A DNA stretch of 64,000 nucleotides from DAOULY01 sp034414595 (lineage in GTDB: Bacteria; Chloroflexota; Dehalococcoidia; SZUA-161; JAUWZY01), in the NCBI GenBank assembly GCA_034414595.1, contig DAOULY010000016.1, positions 186,001 to 250,000 of the forward strand, given 5' to 3'. How positions within the stretch are numbered: position 1 is the first letter of the stretch; every line of letters begins with the position of its first letter. Shown here one piece after another: positions 6,711 to 15,535 of the stretch. The translations under genes and the position numbers were made by a program. The notes under the pieces were generated by a model. It did no database searches and had not been told where the DNA came from. It saw only the letters and a program-made list of their open reading frames with translations.

Positions 6711-7875
6711 GCAATGCACTGGCTGCGGCAGTTGTCTGCCTGCCTGCCCCTTCGGTGTGATCGAAATCGTGGACGATAAGGCTGTAATCGGGGAGGGCTG
6801 CAACCTCTGCGGCGCCTGCCAGGATGCCTGCGCCTTCGAGGCCATAATCATCGAGCGCCCCGAGAGAGAGACAGTTGCCCCCGATAGCGGGCGCGGCGTC
6901 TGGGTCTTCGCCGAGCAGCGAGATGGCACGCTGCGGGGCTCGACCTTTGAGCTTCTGGCCAAGGGCCGCGAGCTGACCGATGCTCTGGATACGGAGCTGT
7001 GTGCCGTCTGCTTCGGCCACAACGTGCAGGGAGTCGAGGAGCTGCTCCACTACGGCGCCGACAAGGTGTATCTGGCCGAGGACCCTGCCTTCGCCGACCA
7101 CCAGGAGGACTTCTACACCGAGGAGCTTGTCTCCCTGGTCCGTGAATATAAGCCGGAGATTCTACTGGCCGCTGCTACATCCTTCGGGCGCTCTTTCATC
7201 CCGCGGGTGGCCGCCATTTTACAGACCGGGCTCACCGCAGACTGCACCGGCCTGGAGATGGACTTGAGCAAGCGACTGCTGTTGCAGACGCGGCCCACCT
7301 TCGGCGGCAACATCATGGCCACCATCGTCTGCGAGGCGAAGAGGCCGCAGATGGCTACCGTGCGCCCGCGCGTGTTCAAGAAGGCTGCGCCGGATAACAC
7401 ACGTCGAGGTGACATAATAAAGGTCGACTTCAACAGTGAGTCGGTGACCTCGAGGACGAAACTGCTCGATTTCATCGCCGACGTTACGGAAAAGGTCAAG
7501 CTCGAGGAAGCCGATATCATCGTCTCTGGCGGTCGCGGTCTGGGAAAGCCGGAAAACTTCCAGGTGGTGGCGGAGCTGGCTGAGGCCCTCGGCGCTGCTC
7601 TGGGTTCATCGCGGCCCCCGGTAGATGACGGCTGGATACCATATTCTCACCAGGTGGGGCAGACTGGGAAGACCGTTTGCCCCAAGCTCTATATCGCCTG
7701 TGGTATCTCCGGGGCTGTGCAGCACCTGGCGGGGATGCAGACCTCGGAGGTCATCGTGGCCATCAACGAGGACCCCAATGCGCCTATCTTTGAGGTGGCT
7801 ACCTACGGCATCGTCGGCGACCTGTTTCAGGTGGTTCCGATGCTCGCCGCCAGGCTGAAGCAGGCCCGTGACTGA
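6688..7875 (+). CDS. etfA: Ferredoxin-fused electron transfer flavoprotein alpha subunit
   Basis: A 395-residue EtfA with an N-terminal 2[4Fe-4S] ferredoxin domain: Cys10, 13, 16 and 20, and Cys38, 41, 44 and 48. The EtfA body follows, with the C-terminal FAD-binding stretch (SGGRGLGKPENF, SHQVGQTGKTV, ACGISGAVQHLAGM, NEDPNAPIF). The ferredoxin fusion matches CarE-type subunits of electron-bifurcating complexes and gives an exit for low-potential electrons. The start is ATG 6688, placing the first cysteine at residue 10; an upstream TTG at 6667 is possible. It overlaps the HEPN gene by 23 bases, so the ribosome binding site lies inside that foreign-looking gene. Confidence 0.94.
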   Translation: MTIRIDLEQCTGCGSCLPACPFGVIEIVDDKAVIGEGCNLCGACQDACAFEAIIIERPERETVAPDSGRGVWVFAEQRDGTLRGSTFELLAKGRELTDALDTELCAVCFGHNVQGVEELLHYGADKVYLAEDPAFADHQEDFYTEELVSLVREYKPEILLAAATSFGRSFIPRVAAILQTGLTADCTGLEMDLSKRLLLQTRPTFGGNIMATIVCEAKRPQMATVRPRVFKKAAPDNTRRGDIIKVDFNSESVTSRTKLLDFIADVTEKVKLEEADIIVSGGRGLGKPENFQVVAELAEALGAALGSSRPPVDDGWIPYSHQVGQTGKTVCPKLYIACGISGAVQHLAGMQTSEVIVAINEDPNAPIFEVATYGIVGDLFQVVPMLAARLKQARD

Positions 7876-7921
7876 GTCGCAATATCTGAGGATCTAAAAC
7901 TGGCAAAGGAGGTTGACAAAA

Positions 7922-9799
7922 ATGACCAGCAGTGCTAAAATCGGTCAACTTCACCAAAAAATGTCTCTCGACGCTGGCAAGCTACTCAGAGTTGACCTGA
8001 GTACAGGTAAAGCCAAAGTCGAGCCCATACCAGAGCAAGTGAAAAGGGATTTCTGGGGGGGGCGAGGCTTTGGTATTTTTTATCTGTACCAGGAATTAGC
8101 TCCCGGGATCGATCCTTTAGGTCCCGAGAATAAGATTCTCTTTCTCTGCGGCATCCTAGCTGGCAGCTCTGCCCAGGGGTTTGCCAAGTGGATAGTCATG
8201 GCCAAGAGCCCCCTCACCGGAGGCATTGGTCGGGCCGCTGGCGGGGCTGACTTCGGGGCCTGGATCAAGTTCGCCGGCTTTGATGCCATCATTGTCGAGG
8301 GCAGAGCGAAAAAGCCGGTCTATATCTATGTGGAGAAGGACAGGGCCGAGGTCCGTGACGCTTCCGAGCTCTGGGGGCTGGACACCGAGGAGACGCAGAA
8401 CAGGCTCCAGGAGATCCACGGCCCGGGAACTCGTGCTGCTTGCATTGGGCCTGCAGGGGAGAAGCTTGTCCGCTATGCCGCTGTTGTCAGCGCTCGCCGC
8501 ACTGCTTCCCGCTGCGGTCACGGCGCTGTTATGGGCTCAAAGAACCTGAAGGCAGTAGCCATAAATGCTACAGGGCGGCCGACAGCGGCAAACCCGGAGC
8601 TGTTCAAGAAGCTGGTGCAGGAGCAAATAGCGGCCTCGAGAGACGATCCCAGGCGAATTCAGAGTACAGAGCACGGCACTACCTGGGGCGTGGACATGTT
8701 CGGACAGTGGGGGATAACTCCAGTGCATAATTTCCAGGAGGGCAGTTTAAAAGGCCGCGAGAGGCTGACAGCCGAGGTATTCACCAAGCTCAAGGTGGGG
8801 AACTTCGGCTGCTACAGTTGTATGACCAACTGCGGCCAGATTCATAAGCTAACCAGAGGCAGCTATAAGGGGGTTTACAGCGAAGGTCCGGAATATGAGA
8901 GCATCTTTGCCTTAGGCGCAGCATTGGGGAACACCAATACTGGGTCGGTGGTGCAGGCCGATTGCCTATGTGACCTTTTAGGCCTCGATACCATCAGCAC
9001 AGGCGTTAGCATTGCCTTTGCCTACGAGCTATTCCAGCGGGGTATCATCACTGCCAAAGACACCGATGGTCTGGAACTCACCTGGGGCAATCACGAAGCC
9101 ATGATCGAACTGGTTAAGAAGATCGGGCAGCGCCAGGGATTCGGCCAGCTGCTGGGAGAAGGGTCGAAGCGAGCGGCTGACTCTATCGGTCAAGGGGCTC
9201 AGCACTACGCCATTCACAGCAAGGGGACCGAGATGGGTGGCTATGACCCTCGTGCTGTCAGAGGCTATGCCCTGGGCTACAGTGTGTCCAATATTGGGGC
9301 CAGTCATATGTATGGCCGGCCTCGAGAGGAAATCTACGGTCGCGTCGACAGGTTCACCATCAGCGAAGAGGAGAGGACCAAGCTTGTCATCGCTAACATG
9401 GGGTCTCAGGCTTTTCAGGAGACCACAGGGATGTGCAATTTCACCTCAGCGGTGACGCATGAGTCGCTGGCCAAGCTCCTGGTTGCGGGTACGGGAAACG
9501 ATGTGTTTGCCGATCTTGAGAACCTGCGCAGGATGGGAGAAAAGATAGTCTGCCTGGAACGGGTGTTCAATGTCCGCGAGGGATTCAGCCGCAAGGATGA
9601 TACCCTGCCGGTGCGGATGTTAGCCGAACCGCTTAAGAACGCAGGGCCGTCAACGGGCATGGTGGTGCAGAACTTCGATGGAATTCTCGACCTATATTAC
9701 GATATGGTCGGGTATACCAGACTGGGTATTCCCAGTCGTGAGAAACTAAAGGAATTAGGGCTCGGTCACGTTATCAAGGATGTGGAGAGATACTATTAG
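7922..9799 (+). CDS. Aldehyde:ferredoxin oxidoreductase (tungsten enzyme)
   Basis: A 625-residue AOR-family protein of usual length, oxidising aldehydes to acids with ferredoxin as electron acceptor. It shows the N-terminal AOR domain (KLLRVDLSTGK, WGGRGFG), the pterin contacts around AAGGADFGAWIKFAGFD, and the [4Fe-4S] ligands Cys297, Cys300 and Cys304 (CYSCMTNC) with a distal Cys505 in TTGMCNF. The start ATG 7922 has AAAGGAGG nine bases upstream; the earlier TTG overlaps that site. It lies 46 bases after etfA and before two flavoproteins, so reduced ferredoxin could be exchanged between AOR and the Etf complex. The aldehyde is not known. Confidence 0.93.
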   Translation: MTSSAKIGQLHQKMSLDAGKLLRVDLSTGKAKVEPIPEQVKRDFWGGRGFGIFYLYQELAPGIDPLGPENKILFLCGILAGSSAQGFAKWIVMAKSPLTGGIGRAAGGADFGAWIKFAGFDAIIVEGRAKKPVYIYVEKDRAEVRDASELWGLDTEETQNRLQEIHGPGTRAACIGPAGEKLVRYAAVVSARRTASRCGHGAVMGSKNLKAVAINATGRPTAANPELFKKLVQEQIAASRDDPRRIQSTEHGTTWGVDMFGQWGITPVHNFQEGSLKGRERLTAEVFTKLKVGNFGCYSCMTNCGQIHKLTRGSYKGVYSEGPEYESIFALGAALGNTNTGSVVQADCLCDLLGLDTISTGVSIAFAYELFQRGIITAKDTDGLELTWGNHEAMIELVKKIGQRQGFGQLLGEGSKRAADSIGQGAQHYAIHSKGTEMGGYDPRAVRGYALGYSVSNIGASHMYGRPREEIYGRVDRFTISEEERTKLVIANMGSQAFQETTGMCNFTSAVTHESLAKLLVAGTGNDVFADLENLRRMGEKIVCLERVFNVREGFSRKDDTLPVRMLAEPLKNAGPSTGMVVQNFDGILDLYYDMVGYTRLGIPSREKLKELGLGHVIKDVERYY

Positions 9800-9813
9800 C
9801 GAAAGGGGGAAAG

Positions 9814-11436
9814 TTGGCTGAGTATGATGGCATAATCATCGGTGCTGGTCCCAATGGGCTTACGACGGCGGCATATCTGGCTAAAGCCGGGCTCAAGGTG
9901 CTGGTGCTGGAGCGCAGATTCGAGATGGGCGGCGGCCTCTGCACCGAAGAGATCACCCTCCCCGGCTACTATCACAACACACATGCCAAGTATCACATGA
10001 TGGTCGATTACTCCCCGGTGTTGAAGGATCTCAATCTGGATGGAGATTTCGGCCTGAAGTGGATCTACCCACCGCTGCAATTCGTCATGCCCTTCGCCGA
10101 TGGCAGCGCCCTCTGCCTTTATAGCGATGTCGAAAAGACTTGTGCTTCTATTGCCAAGTTCTCTCAGAAGGACGCTGAGGCCTATCGCAACATGTATAAC
10201 AAGTACAACCAGTACATGGAGGAGTTCATCGGCCCTGCTACCTATCATGAGGCGATACCGGCCTTCGAGCAGATGGTCAAGCTGCAATCTACAGATGTCG
10301 GCAAGGAGATCGGCGAGCTCACCGAGCACACGCCCAAGGATATCGTGGACGGGCTCTTTGAGCACGACAAGGTTCGGACGCTGCTTCTTTTCACTGCCTG
10401 CATGTGGGGATTGGACTACGATCTCGAGGGCCTGGGCTATCTGGTACCGCTTTATATCAACCGCGCCACCAACTACCAGCTCAGTGTCGGCGGTTCGCAC
10501 AAGGTGGCCCATGTCATGGGCAAGGTTATATATGAGAACGGTGGCATGATCCTGACGGCGCAATTGGTGAAGAGGATCATGGTTGAGAACGGTGTGGCCA
10601 AGGGAGTGGAGATGGAGGATGGCCGTATATATGAGGCCAACAAGTTCGTCTGCAGCGGCATCGACCCGTATCAGACTTTCATCGACTATGTGGGCCCGCA
10701 GAATCTAAGCGGTGACTTCGTCAGCAGAGTCAAGGACTGGCAGTGGGAGAAGTGGAGCCTGTTTGAGCTCCATATGGCCCTGGATGCTGCGCCTCAATTC
10801 ACTGCTGCGGCTTCTAACCCCGATGTCAATCAGTCTCTGATCTATGTCTTGGGCTATGAGTCGGAGCAGGACCTGATAAATCATTGGGAGGCCTGCAGAA
10901 GAGGCGAATTAACGGCTGGTGGCTTCTACTGCTCCTTCCCCACGCTTCACGATCCGATCCAGGCACCACCGGGGCAACACACCGGCGCTATCTCACAGCA
11001 TGTCCCCTATGATCTCAAGGACGGCGGTGCCGAGAGATGGTACAGCTACAAGTTCAAGCAGGAGCACGCCGGACGTTTGCTGGAGACCCTGCGCCGCTAT
11101 GCTCCCAACATGACCGAGGAGAATATTCTGTGGACCTATACCGGCACGCCCCTTGACTACGAGAACAAGTTTGCCGATATGGTCAAAGGGTCATACAAGC
11201 AAGGGGCTTACCTGCCCTTGCAGATGGGATACCTGAGGCCCAACGAGGAATGTTCTCACCACCGCACGCCGATCAAGAATCTCTATATGTGTGGCTCTTG
11301 CACCTTTTCAGGAGGGTGTGTCATCTGGGGTCCTGGCTACAATGCGGCCAATAGAATAGCCGAGGATTTGGACCTCAAGAAGTGGTGGTCCAAACCGGAG
11401 ATCGTGGCCCGAGCCGAGGAGAAGGGTCTGCTCTGA
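9814..11436 (+). CDS. Phytoene-desaturase-like FAD oxidoreductase, copy 1
   Basis: A 540-residue flavoprotein of the phytoene dehydrogenase/CrtI-related family. The N-terminal dinucleotide fold reads IIIGAGPNGLTTAAYLAKAG, ending with the acidic ERR that binds the ribose. The C-terminal FAD motif is around MCGSCTFSGGCVIWGPGYNAA. Members in anaerobic Chloroflexi and related lineages mostly lack carotenoid context and are of unknown substrate. The TTG start at 9814 has AAAGGGGG upstream. It is 14 bases after AOR and followed by a second related gene and an SDR, suggesting a shared degradative pathway on an alicyclic or isoprenoid-like substrate (inference). Confidence 0.87.
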   Translation: MAEYDGIIIGAGPNGLTTAAYLAKAGLKVLVLERRFEMGGGLCTEEITLPGYYHNTHAKYHMMVDYSPVLKDLNLDGDFGLKWIYPPLQFVMPFADGSALCLYSDVEKTCASIAKFSQKDAEAYRNMYNKYNQYMEEFIGPATYHEAIPAFEQMVKLQSTDVGKEIGELTEHTPKDIVDGLFEHDKVRTLLLFTACMWGLDYDLEGLGYLVPLYINRATNYQLSVGGSHKVAHVMGKVIYENGGMILTAQLVKRIMVENGVAKGVEMEDGRIYEANKFVCSGIDPYQTFIDYVGPQNLSGDFVSRVKDWQWEKWSLFELHMALDAAPQFTAAASNPDVNQSLIYVLGYESEQDLINHWEACRRGELTAGGFYCSFPTLHDPIQAPPGQHTGAISQHVPYDLKDGGAERWYSYKFKQEHAGRLLETLRRYAPNMTEENILWTYTGTPLDYENKFADMVKGSYKQGAYLPLQMGYLRPNEECSHHRTPIKNLYMCGSCTFSGGCVIWGPGYNAANRIAEDLDLKKWWSKPEIVARAEEKGLL

Positions 11437-11472
11437 TGGCAGATAACTTGTATAAGGTAAAAGGGGGTATTC

Positions 11473-13137
11473 ATGGCTGACGCAACTTACGATGTGGTCA
11501 TAATCGGAGCCGGACACAACGGGCTGACAGCAGCCTGCTACCTGGCGGATGAAGGGCTGGATGTAGCGGTGTTTGAGCGCAGGCATGAGGTAGGCGGTGG
11601 TGCCTCTACGGAGGAGATGGCTGCTCCTGGCTTCCTCTGCAACAACCACGCTCACTGGATGATCTTCTGGCTCTCTCCGCCATATCGCGACTTCAAGCTA
11701 TGGGAAAAGGGTCTTCACTTTATCGTTACCGACCCCTCAGGGACCTTCATCTTTGACGATGGCACAGCTGCAGTATCATATGCCTGGCACGAGACCGATC
11801 CCAAAACAGGCGTTACCACCTTTAACCAGAAAAACGCCGAGAGGACGATGCGGGAATTCTCTCGGTTTTCCAAGCGGGACGGGGAGATAGGCTGGGAATA
11901 CTACGAGAAATACTCCAAGTACTGGCGGGACGCATGGCTCAAACACTGCTTCAATCCTCCGACACCTCCCAACGTGAAAGACCCCTTGGAGGAGCTATGT
12001 GATAACCCTGATGAGACCTGGTTTGACCCCTGGTATCAATTTGCCACGGTGCATCAGGTAGTCGATGACCTCTTCGACAGTGTAGAGCTGAGGATCTGGG
12101 GGATGAGGGCGGGCATGGCTGGCAGGGGCATATACCCGGAGGATTGTGGTGGCCTGTCTATAATCCCACATGTCATCGGCAATGTATACTCCTGGTCTCC
12201 ACCACTGCTCCCGCTGGGTGCCACTCACAGCGTAGCGCATGCCTTGCAGAAAACGCTCAGCGAGAAGGGGGGCAAATACTTCGTCCTCTCTGAATGCGAT
12301 CAGATATTGCTGGAGGGTGGCAGGGCCGCAGGAATCCGTCTGCTCGACGGCACTGAAATCAGGGCCAGAAAAGCAGTAATCAGCAATGTGGACCATCAGC
12401 AGACCCTGTTCCGCTTCATCGGCGAAGACAAGTTCAGTGATAGGGTCAGGAGGCGGGCCAAGCATATGCGCTATGACCGCGGCCAGATATTCTGGTCACA
12501 CTTCGCTATCCACGAGCTGCCGAACTGGAAGGCGTTGGACTTCAATCCAGACATCCCGGCGCTGAGGAACTTCTGGGGGCCCAAAGATGAGGACTATATG
12601 GGCACCAAGCATAAGGCTGAGATCTATGCCAATGGTCTGCCTTCAAAACTGATCATTCACGATGCCTATGACAGCAGATGGTCGCCGTCGCATGCACCCA
12701 AGGGAAAGCATATTGTCCTTTCCGAGCAGTATGCTGCTCCCGGCCATTACTACACCGAGAGGGAGTGGCTCCGTATGAAGAAGGAGATTCTCGATCTGAC
12801 CATTAAGCAGTGGCAGTGGTATGCGCCTAACATGACCTGGGACAATATCATCGGCGTATACGCCAATTCGCCCTGGGATTCATATCTGCGCAACATCAAC
12901 ATGCTTGATGGCTGCATGGTGTGTCTCTCTGAGATTTCCTCTCAGATAGGCAGGTATCGGCCGACGCCGGAGCTCTCCGGATACAAAGTGCCGGGGGTCG
13001 AGAGCTTGTATCTCTGCTCCTCGGCTAATCACGTTATGGGGGCAGTGTTCTCTGCCTCCGGCTACAACTGCTACAAGGTAATAGCTCAGGACCTTGGCCT
13101 GCCCAAGCCGGAAGATAAATACGGACGTGATTATTGA
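11473..13137 (+). CDS. Phytoene-desaturase-like FAD oxidoreductase, copy 2
   Basis: A 554-residue relative of the preceding gene and of the one at 38691. It has VVIIGAGHNGLTAACYLADEG at the N terminus, a family GGGASTEEM motif, and a C-terminal FAD contact (SSANHVMGAVFSASGYNCYK). A block NMTWDN near the C terminus is shared with the 38691 protein, so these two are closer to each other than to copy 1. ATG 11473 follows AAAAGGGGG. The gene lies 36 bases after copy 1 and 17 bases before the SDR start. Its substrate is unknown. Confidence 0.86.
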   Translation: MADATYDVVIIGAGHNGLTAACYLADEGLDVAVFERRHEVGGGASTEEMAAPGFLCNNHAHWMIFWLSPPYRDFKLWEKGLHFIVTDPSGTFIFDDGTAAVSYAWHETDPKTGVTTFNQKNAERTMREFSRFSKRDGEIGWEYYEKYSKYWRDAWLKHCFNPPTPPNVKDPLEELCDNPDETWFDPWYQFATVHQVVDDLFDSVELRIWGMRAGMAGRGIYPEDCGGLSIIPHVIGNVYSWSPPLLPLGATHSVAHALQKTLSEKGGKYFVLSECDQILLEGGRAAGIRLLDGTEIRARKAVISNVDHQQTLFRFIGEDKFSDRVRRRAKHMRYDRGQIFWSHFAIHELPNWKALDFNPDIPALRNFWGPKDEDYMGTKHKAEIYANGLPSKLIIHDAYDSRWSPSHAPKGKHIVLSEQYAAPGHYYTEREWLRMKKEILDLTIKQWQWYAPNMTWDNIIGVYANSPWDSYLRNINMLDGCMVCLSEISSQIGRYRPTPELSGYKVPGVESLYLCSSANHVMGAVFSASGYNCYKVIAQDLGLPKPEDKYGRDY

Positions 13138-13154
13138 GGCCTAAGGGGGGTGGT

Positions 13155-13901
13155 ATGAAACTGGATGGTAAAGCAGCCATCGTTACCGGGGCGGCCAAGG
13201 GTTTTGGCAGAGCCTATTGCCTCCGGCTGGCCGAAGAGGGTGCCAGGGTGGTGGCCGTTGATATCGCGGACGTCAACGGCACTGTTGCTGAGGTCGAGGC
13301 TAAGGGTGGCACTGCCCTTGGGCTGAAGGTGGATGTCACCTCGGAGGAAGAGACCCGGCGCATGGCCGAGGAGACAGTAAAGAGGTTCAGCCGCATCGAC
13401 ATCCTGATCAACAATGCAGCCATGTTTCATGGGATAAAGTTAGCCCCATTCTACGAGATCGACCCTGCGGACTGGGACCGGATGATGGCGGTCAATGTCA
13501 AGGGGCAATGGCTCTGCGCCCGGGCGGTGTTTCCCCAGATGAAGAAACAGGGGAAGGGTAAGATCATCAATATAGGGTCCACGTCCATCATCGGCGGCAG
13601 TGGCCCCTTTGCCCACTATGTGGCCTCCAAAGCAGCCGTTGTTGGCCTGACCAGGGCCTTGGCTCGGGAGCTGGGAGACTACGGGATAAATGTCAATACG
13701 CTGGCTCCAGGGTTTGCCATGACTGAAGCCGGCCAGCTGCTGCGGGAACAAGGGGCCAGAAGCAGGGCCGATAGCCGCTGCTTTAAGCGCGATGAGCAGC
13801 CGGAGGATGTCCTCGGGGCCATAGTCTTCCTTTGCTCCGAGGACAGTGACTTCATGACCGGCCAAACAGTGGTAGTGGATGGAGGCGGGAGCTTCATTTA
13901 G
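13155..13901 (+). CDS. Short-chain dehydrogenase/reductase
   Basis: A 248-residue classical SDR. TGAAKGFGR is the cofactor glycine motif, NNAAM the central motif, Ser in IGSTS and YVASK give the catalytic Ser-Tyr-Lys, and the C terminus ends in VVVDGGGSFI. An Asp after strand beta-2 (VDIAD) favours NAD(H). The start is ATG 13155 with AAGGGGGG upstream. It is the last gene of the plus-strand group that begins at 4050. Pairing of a phytoene-desaturase-like flavoprotein with an SDR recurs at 38691-41158. Confidence 0.93.
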   Translation: MKLDGKAAIVTGAAKGFGRAYCLRLAEEGARVVAVDIADVNGTVAEVEAKGGTALGLKVDVTSEEETRRMAEETVKRFSRIDILINNAAMFHGIKLAPFYEIDPADWDRMMAVNVKGQWLCARAVFPQMKKQGKGKIINIGSTSIIGGSGPFAHYVASKAAVVGLTRALARELGDYGINVNTLAPGFAMTEAGQLLREQGARSRADSRCFKRDEQPEDVLGAIVFLCSEDSDFMTGQTVVVDGGGSFI

Positions 13902-14063
13902 CCCCAAGCGTCGATTCCGAGACGTCCCGACCGTGCTGGGTCATTGACCGAAGAAGGTCAAGCGATCCTATGAGGGATTGGCTCAAAAGCAGTACCCCTA
14001 TGCTCACTCAAAATATGTATATTCTTTTCACCCGTAAATCATTCTCACGTTGCATCAGGAATG

Positions 14064-14093
14064 TTGACAATGAACGAACAGATATGTTACGCT
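14064..14093 (+). promoter_or_regulatory. Possible promoter of the type IV pilus operon
   Basis: TTGACA (14064-14069), an 18-base spacer and TACGCT (14088-14093). The -35 is perfect, the -10 is weak. The 13902-14170 gap is otherwise AT-rich with a short TTGACC/GGTCAA inverted repeat near 13945 and no gene. The operon start codon is at 14171. Confidence 0.45.
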
Positions 14094-14170
14094 TTTATGT
14101 AATACATATTAGGTTGTGTGTAGTTTAGTGAGCTGTGGTGGTTAGCCGGGAATAGCGGGAGGTGCGAATA

Positions 14171-15496
14171 ATGGCATTTGGAAGAATAAGGCGATTGTTT
14201 TCTGGCACAGGCACAGGAGGAACAGGCGCAAGTCCAGCAGGAGCGACCACGCCGGGGGGAGTGATGGAAGGTAAGAAGGCGAAGCAACTGTGGGGAAAGC
14301 AGTTCGATGTGGTAGAGGGGGGGCTGTCTGAAGAGCAGGTGGTTGCCTATGTCAACGAGTTGATGGGCAAGTATCAAACGCTGGCAGCGCAACAGGAGCA
14401 TATCCTTTCTTTGGAGAAGGTACTGCAGAGAGCAGCAGTGGAAGCTGATAAGGTGGCTGCAGGCATCAGGGCGAAGGCTGAGGAGGAGGCTGAAGCGGAA
14501 GCGGCAAGGATCATCAGTGAAGCCAAGGAAAGATCTCAAGAGTTGATAACGGAGGCTAAGAAGAGAGCTGAGTCATTGACAGACGAAGAGGTCAGAAATA
14601 TCCTCTATGCGGCCAATACAAGAGCTGATATCATCGAGACAGAAGCTAGGCAAAGATCTCAGCTATATCTTCTCAGGAGCAGGGAGATCATAGAGAGCGA
14701 GCTAAAAGAAGAAGTCAAGGTGACTTACCATCGGTTGCTATCCGCTTTGCAGAATTTGCTCCATGAAGGCGAAACCATCGGGATAGAGTGGAAGGGCAAG
14801 ACCGCCGAGCTGTGGAAAGGCAAGGCCTTTGAACTGGCAGCGCATGAGGTGCTGCCGCCTATTGTTACCCGTTTGGGGGAAGCTGAGGCCCTGCCAGGAG
14901 TGCCATTAGCTGCTGAGGCGGGTGCTGAATTAGACATAACTCAGGGAGAGGCAGTGGAACAGCCCGTCGAGGTTGCGGAAGAAGCTGCCGTGTTTGAAGA
15001 GGTGGTGGAACACCCTATACCGCCGGAGCAGGAGTTCGGCGTGCCGGAGGAGGCAGTTGCTGTCTCCCCTGAGCCAGAGGGGCTGACAGTAGAGGGGGTC
15101 TCGCAGCAGGTTACGGAAGAGAAAGTGGCGGTAGGGGGAGAAGAAGGTGTTTTGGAGCCAAAAGTATTCGACCCGCGTCTCTACACTGGTGAAGTGGAGT
15201 TAGCCCTGACCCCACCCGTGGATTTGGTGATGATGTCTGAATTGGAGCAACAGCTACAGTTAATTCCAGAGGTGAAGATCCTGCGCACTGTAGGCTCTTT
15301 TGATCAAGGGACCACGATCACAATTGCTGTTGACAAGCCGATCCCGCTAATTGACATGCTATCTGAGGCGTGCGCCGTGGAAGTCTCACCGGAGCCAGCC
15401 AACAGAGGCAATGTGATGCAGAGGACATTTAGGGAGAGGGGAAAGGTGAGGGATGTGAAAAGGGTCAGAATAGTTTCCAGAAACCAGGTGCTATAG
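14171..15496 (+). CDS. DivIVA-like coiled-coil scaffold heading the pilus operon
   Basis: A 441-residue protein. After a short basic start and a Gly/Thr-rich linker (about 12-30) comes a DivIVA-like region (FDVVEGGLSEEQVVAYVNEL). A long Ala/Glu/Arg coiled coil follows (about 60-185), rich in KAEEEAEAEAARI-type repeats, then an acidic Glu/Val/Pro linker (about 255-335). The C-terminal alpha/beta domain starts near LYTGEVELALTPPVDL and ends with a basic tail. No membrane segment is visible. The start is ATG 14171 with GGGAGG eight bases upstream. As first gene before pilB and pilC it may place the pilus machine at a cell pole; this is inferred from the DivIVA resemblance. Confidence 0.75.
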   Translation: MAFGRIRRLFSGTGTGGTGASPAGATTPGGVMEGKKAKQLWGKQFDVVEGGLSEEQVVAYVNELMGKYQTLAAQQEHILSLEKVLQRAAVEADKVAAGIRAKAEEEAEAEAARIISEAKERSQELITEAKKRAESLTDEEVRNILYAANTRADIIETEARQRSQLYLLRSREIIESELKEEVKVTYHRLLSALQNLLHEGETIGIEWKGKTAELWKGKAFELAAHEVLPPIVTRLGEAEALPGVPLAAEAGAELDITQGEAVEQPVEVAEEAAVFEEVVEHPIPPEQEFGVPEEAVAVSPEPEGLTVEGVSQQVTEEKVAVGGEEGVLEPKVFDPRLYTGEVELALTPPVDLVMMSELEQQLQLIPEVKILRTVGSFDQGTTITIAVDKPIPLIDMLSEACAVEVSPEPANRGNVMQRTFRERGKVRDVKRVRIVSRNQVL

Positions 15497-15535
15497 AGCT
15501 GGAATCCAGCCAGCGCGGGTTTTGTGGGGGCAAGG

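Noticed and set aside
13944..13961. Inverted repeat TTGACC/GGTCAA after the SDR gene as a terminator
   Set aside because: The stem is six bases and no T-tract follows.
14087..14539. Minus-strand reading frame opposite the DivIVA-like gene
   Set aside because: Leu/Ser/His-rich shadow of the coiled-coil coding strand with no ribosome binding site or family motif.
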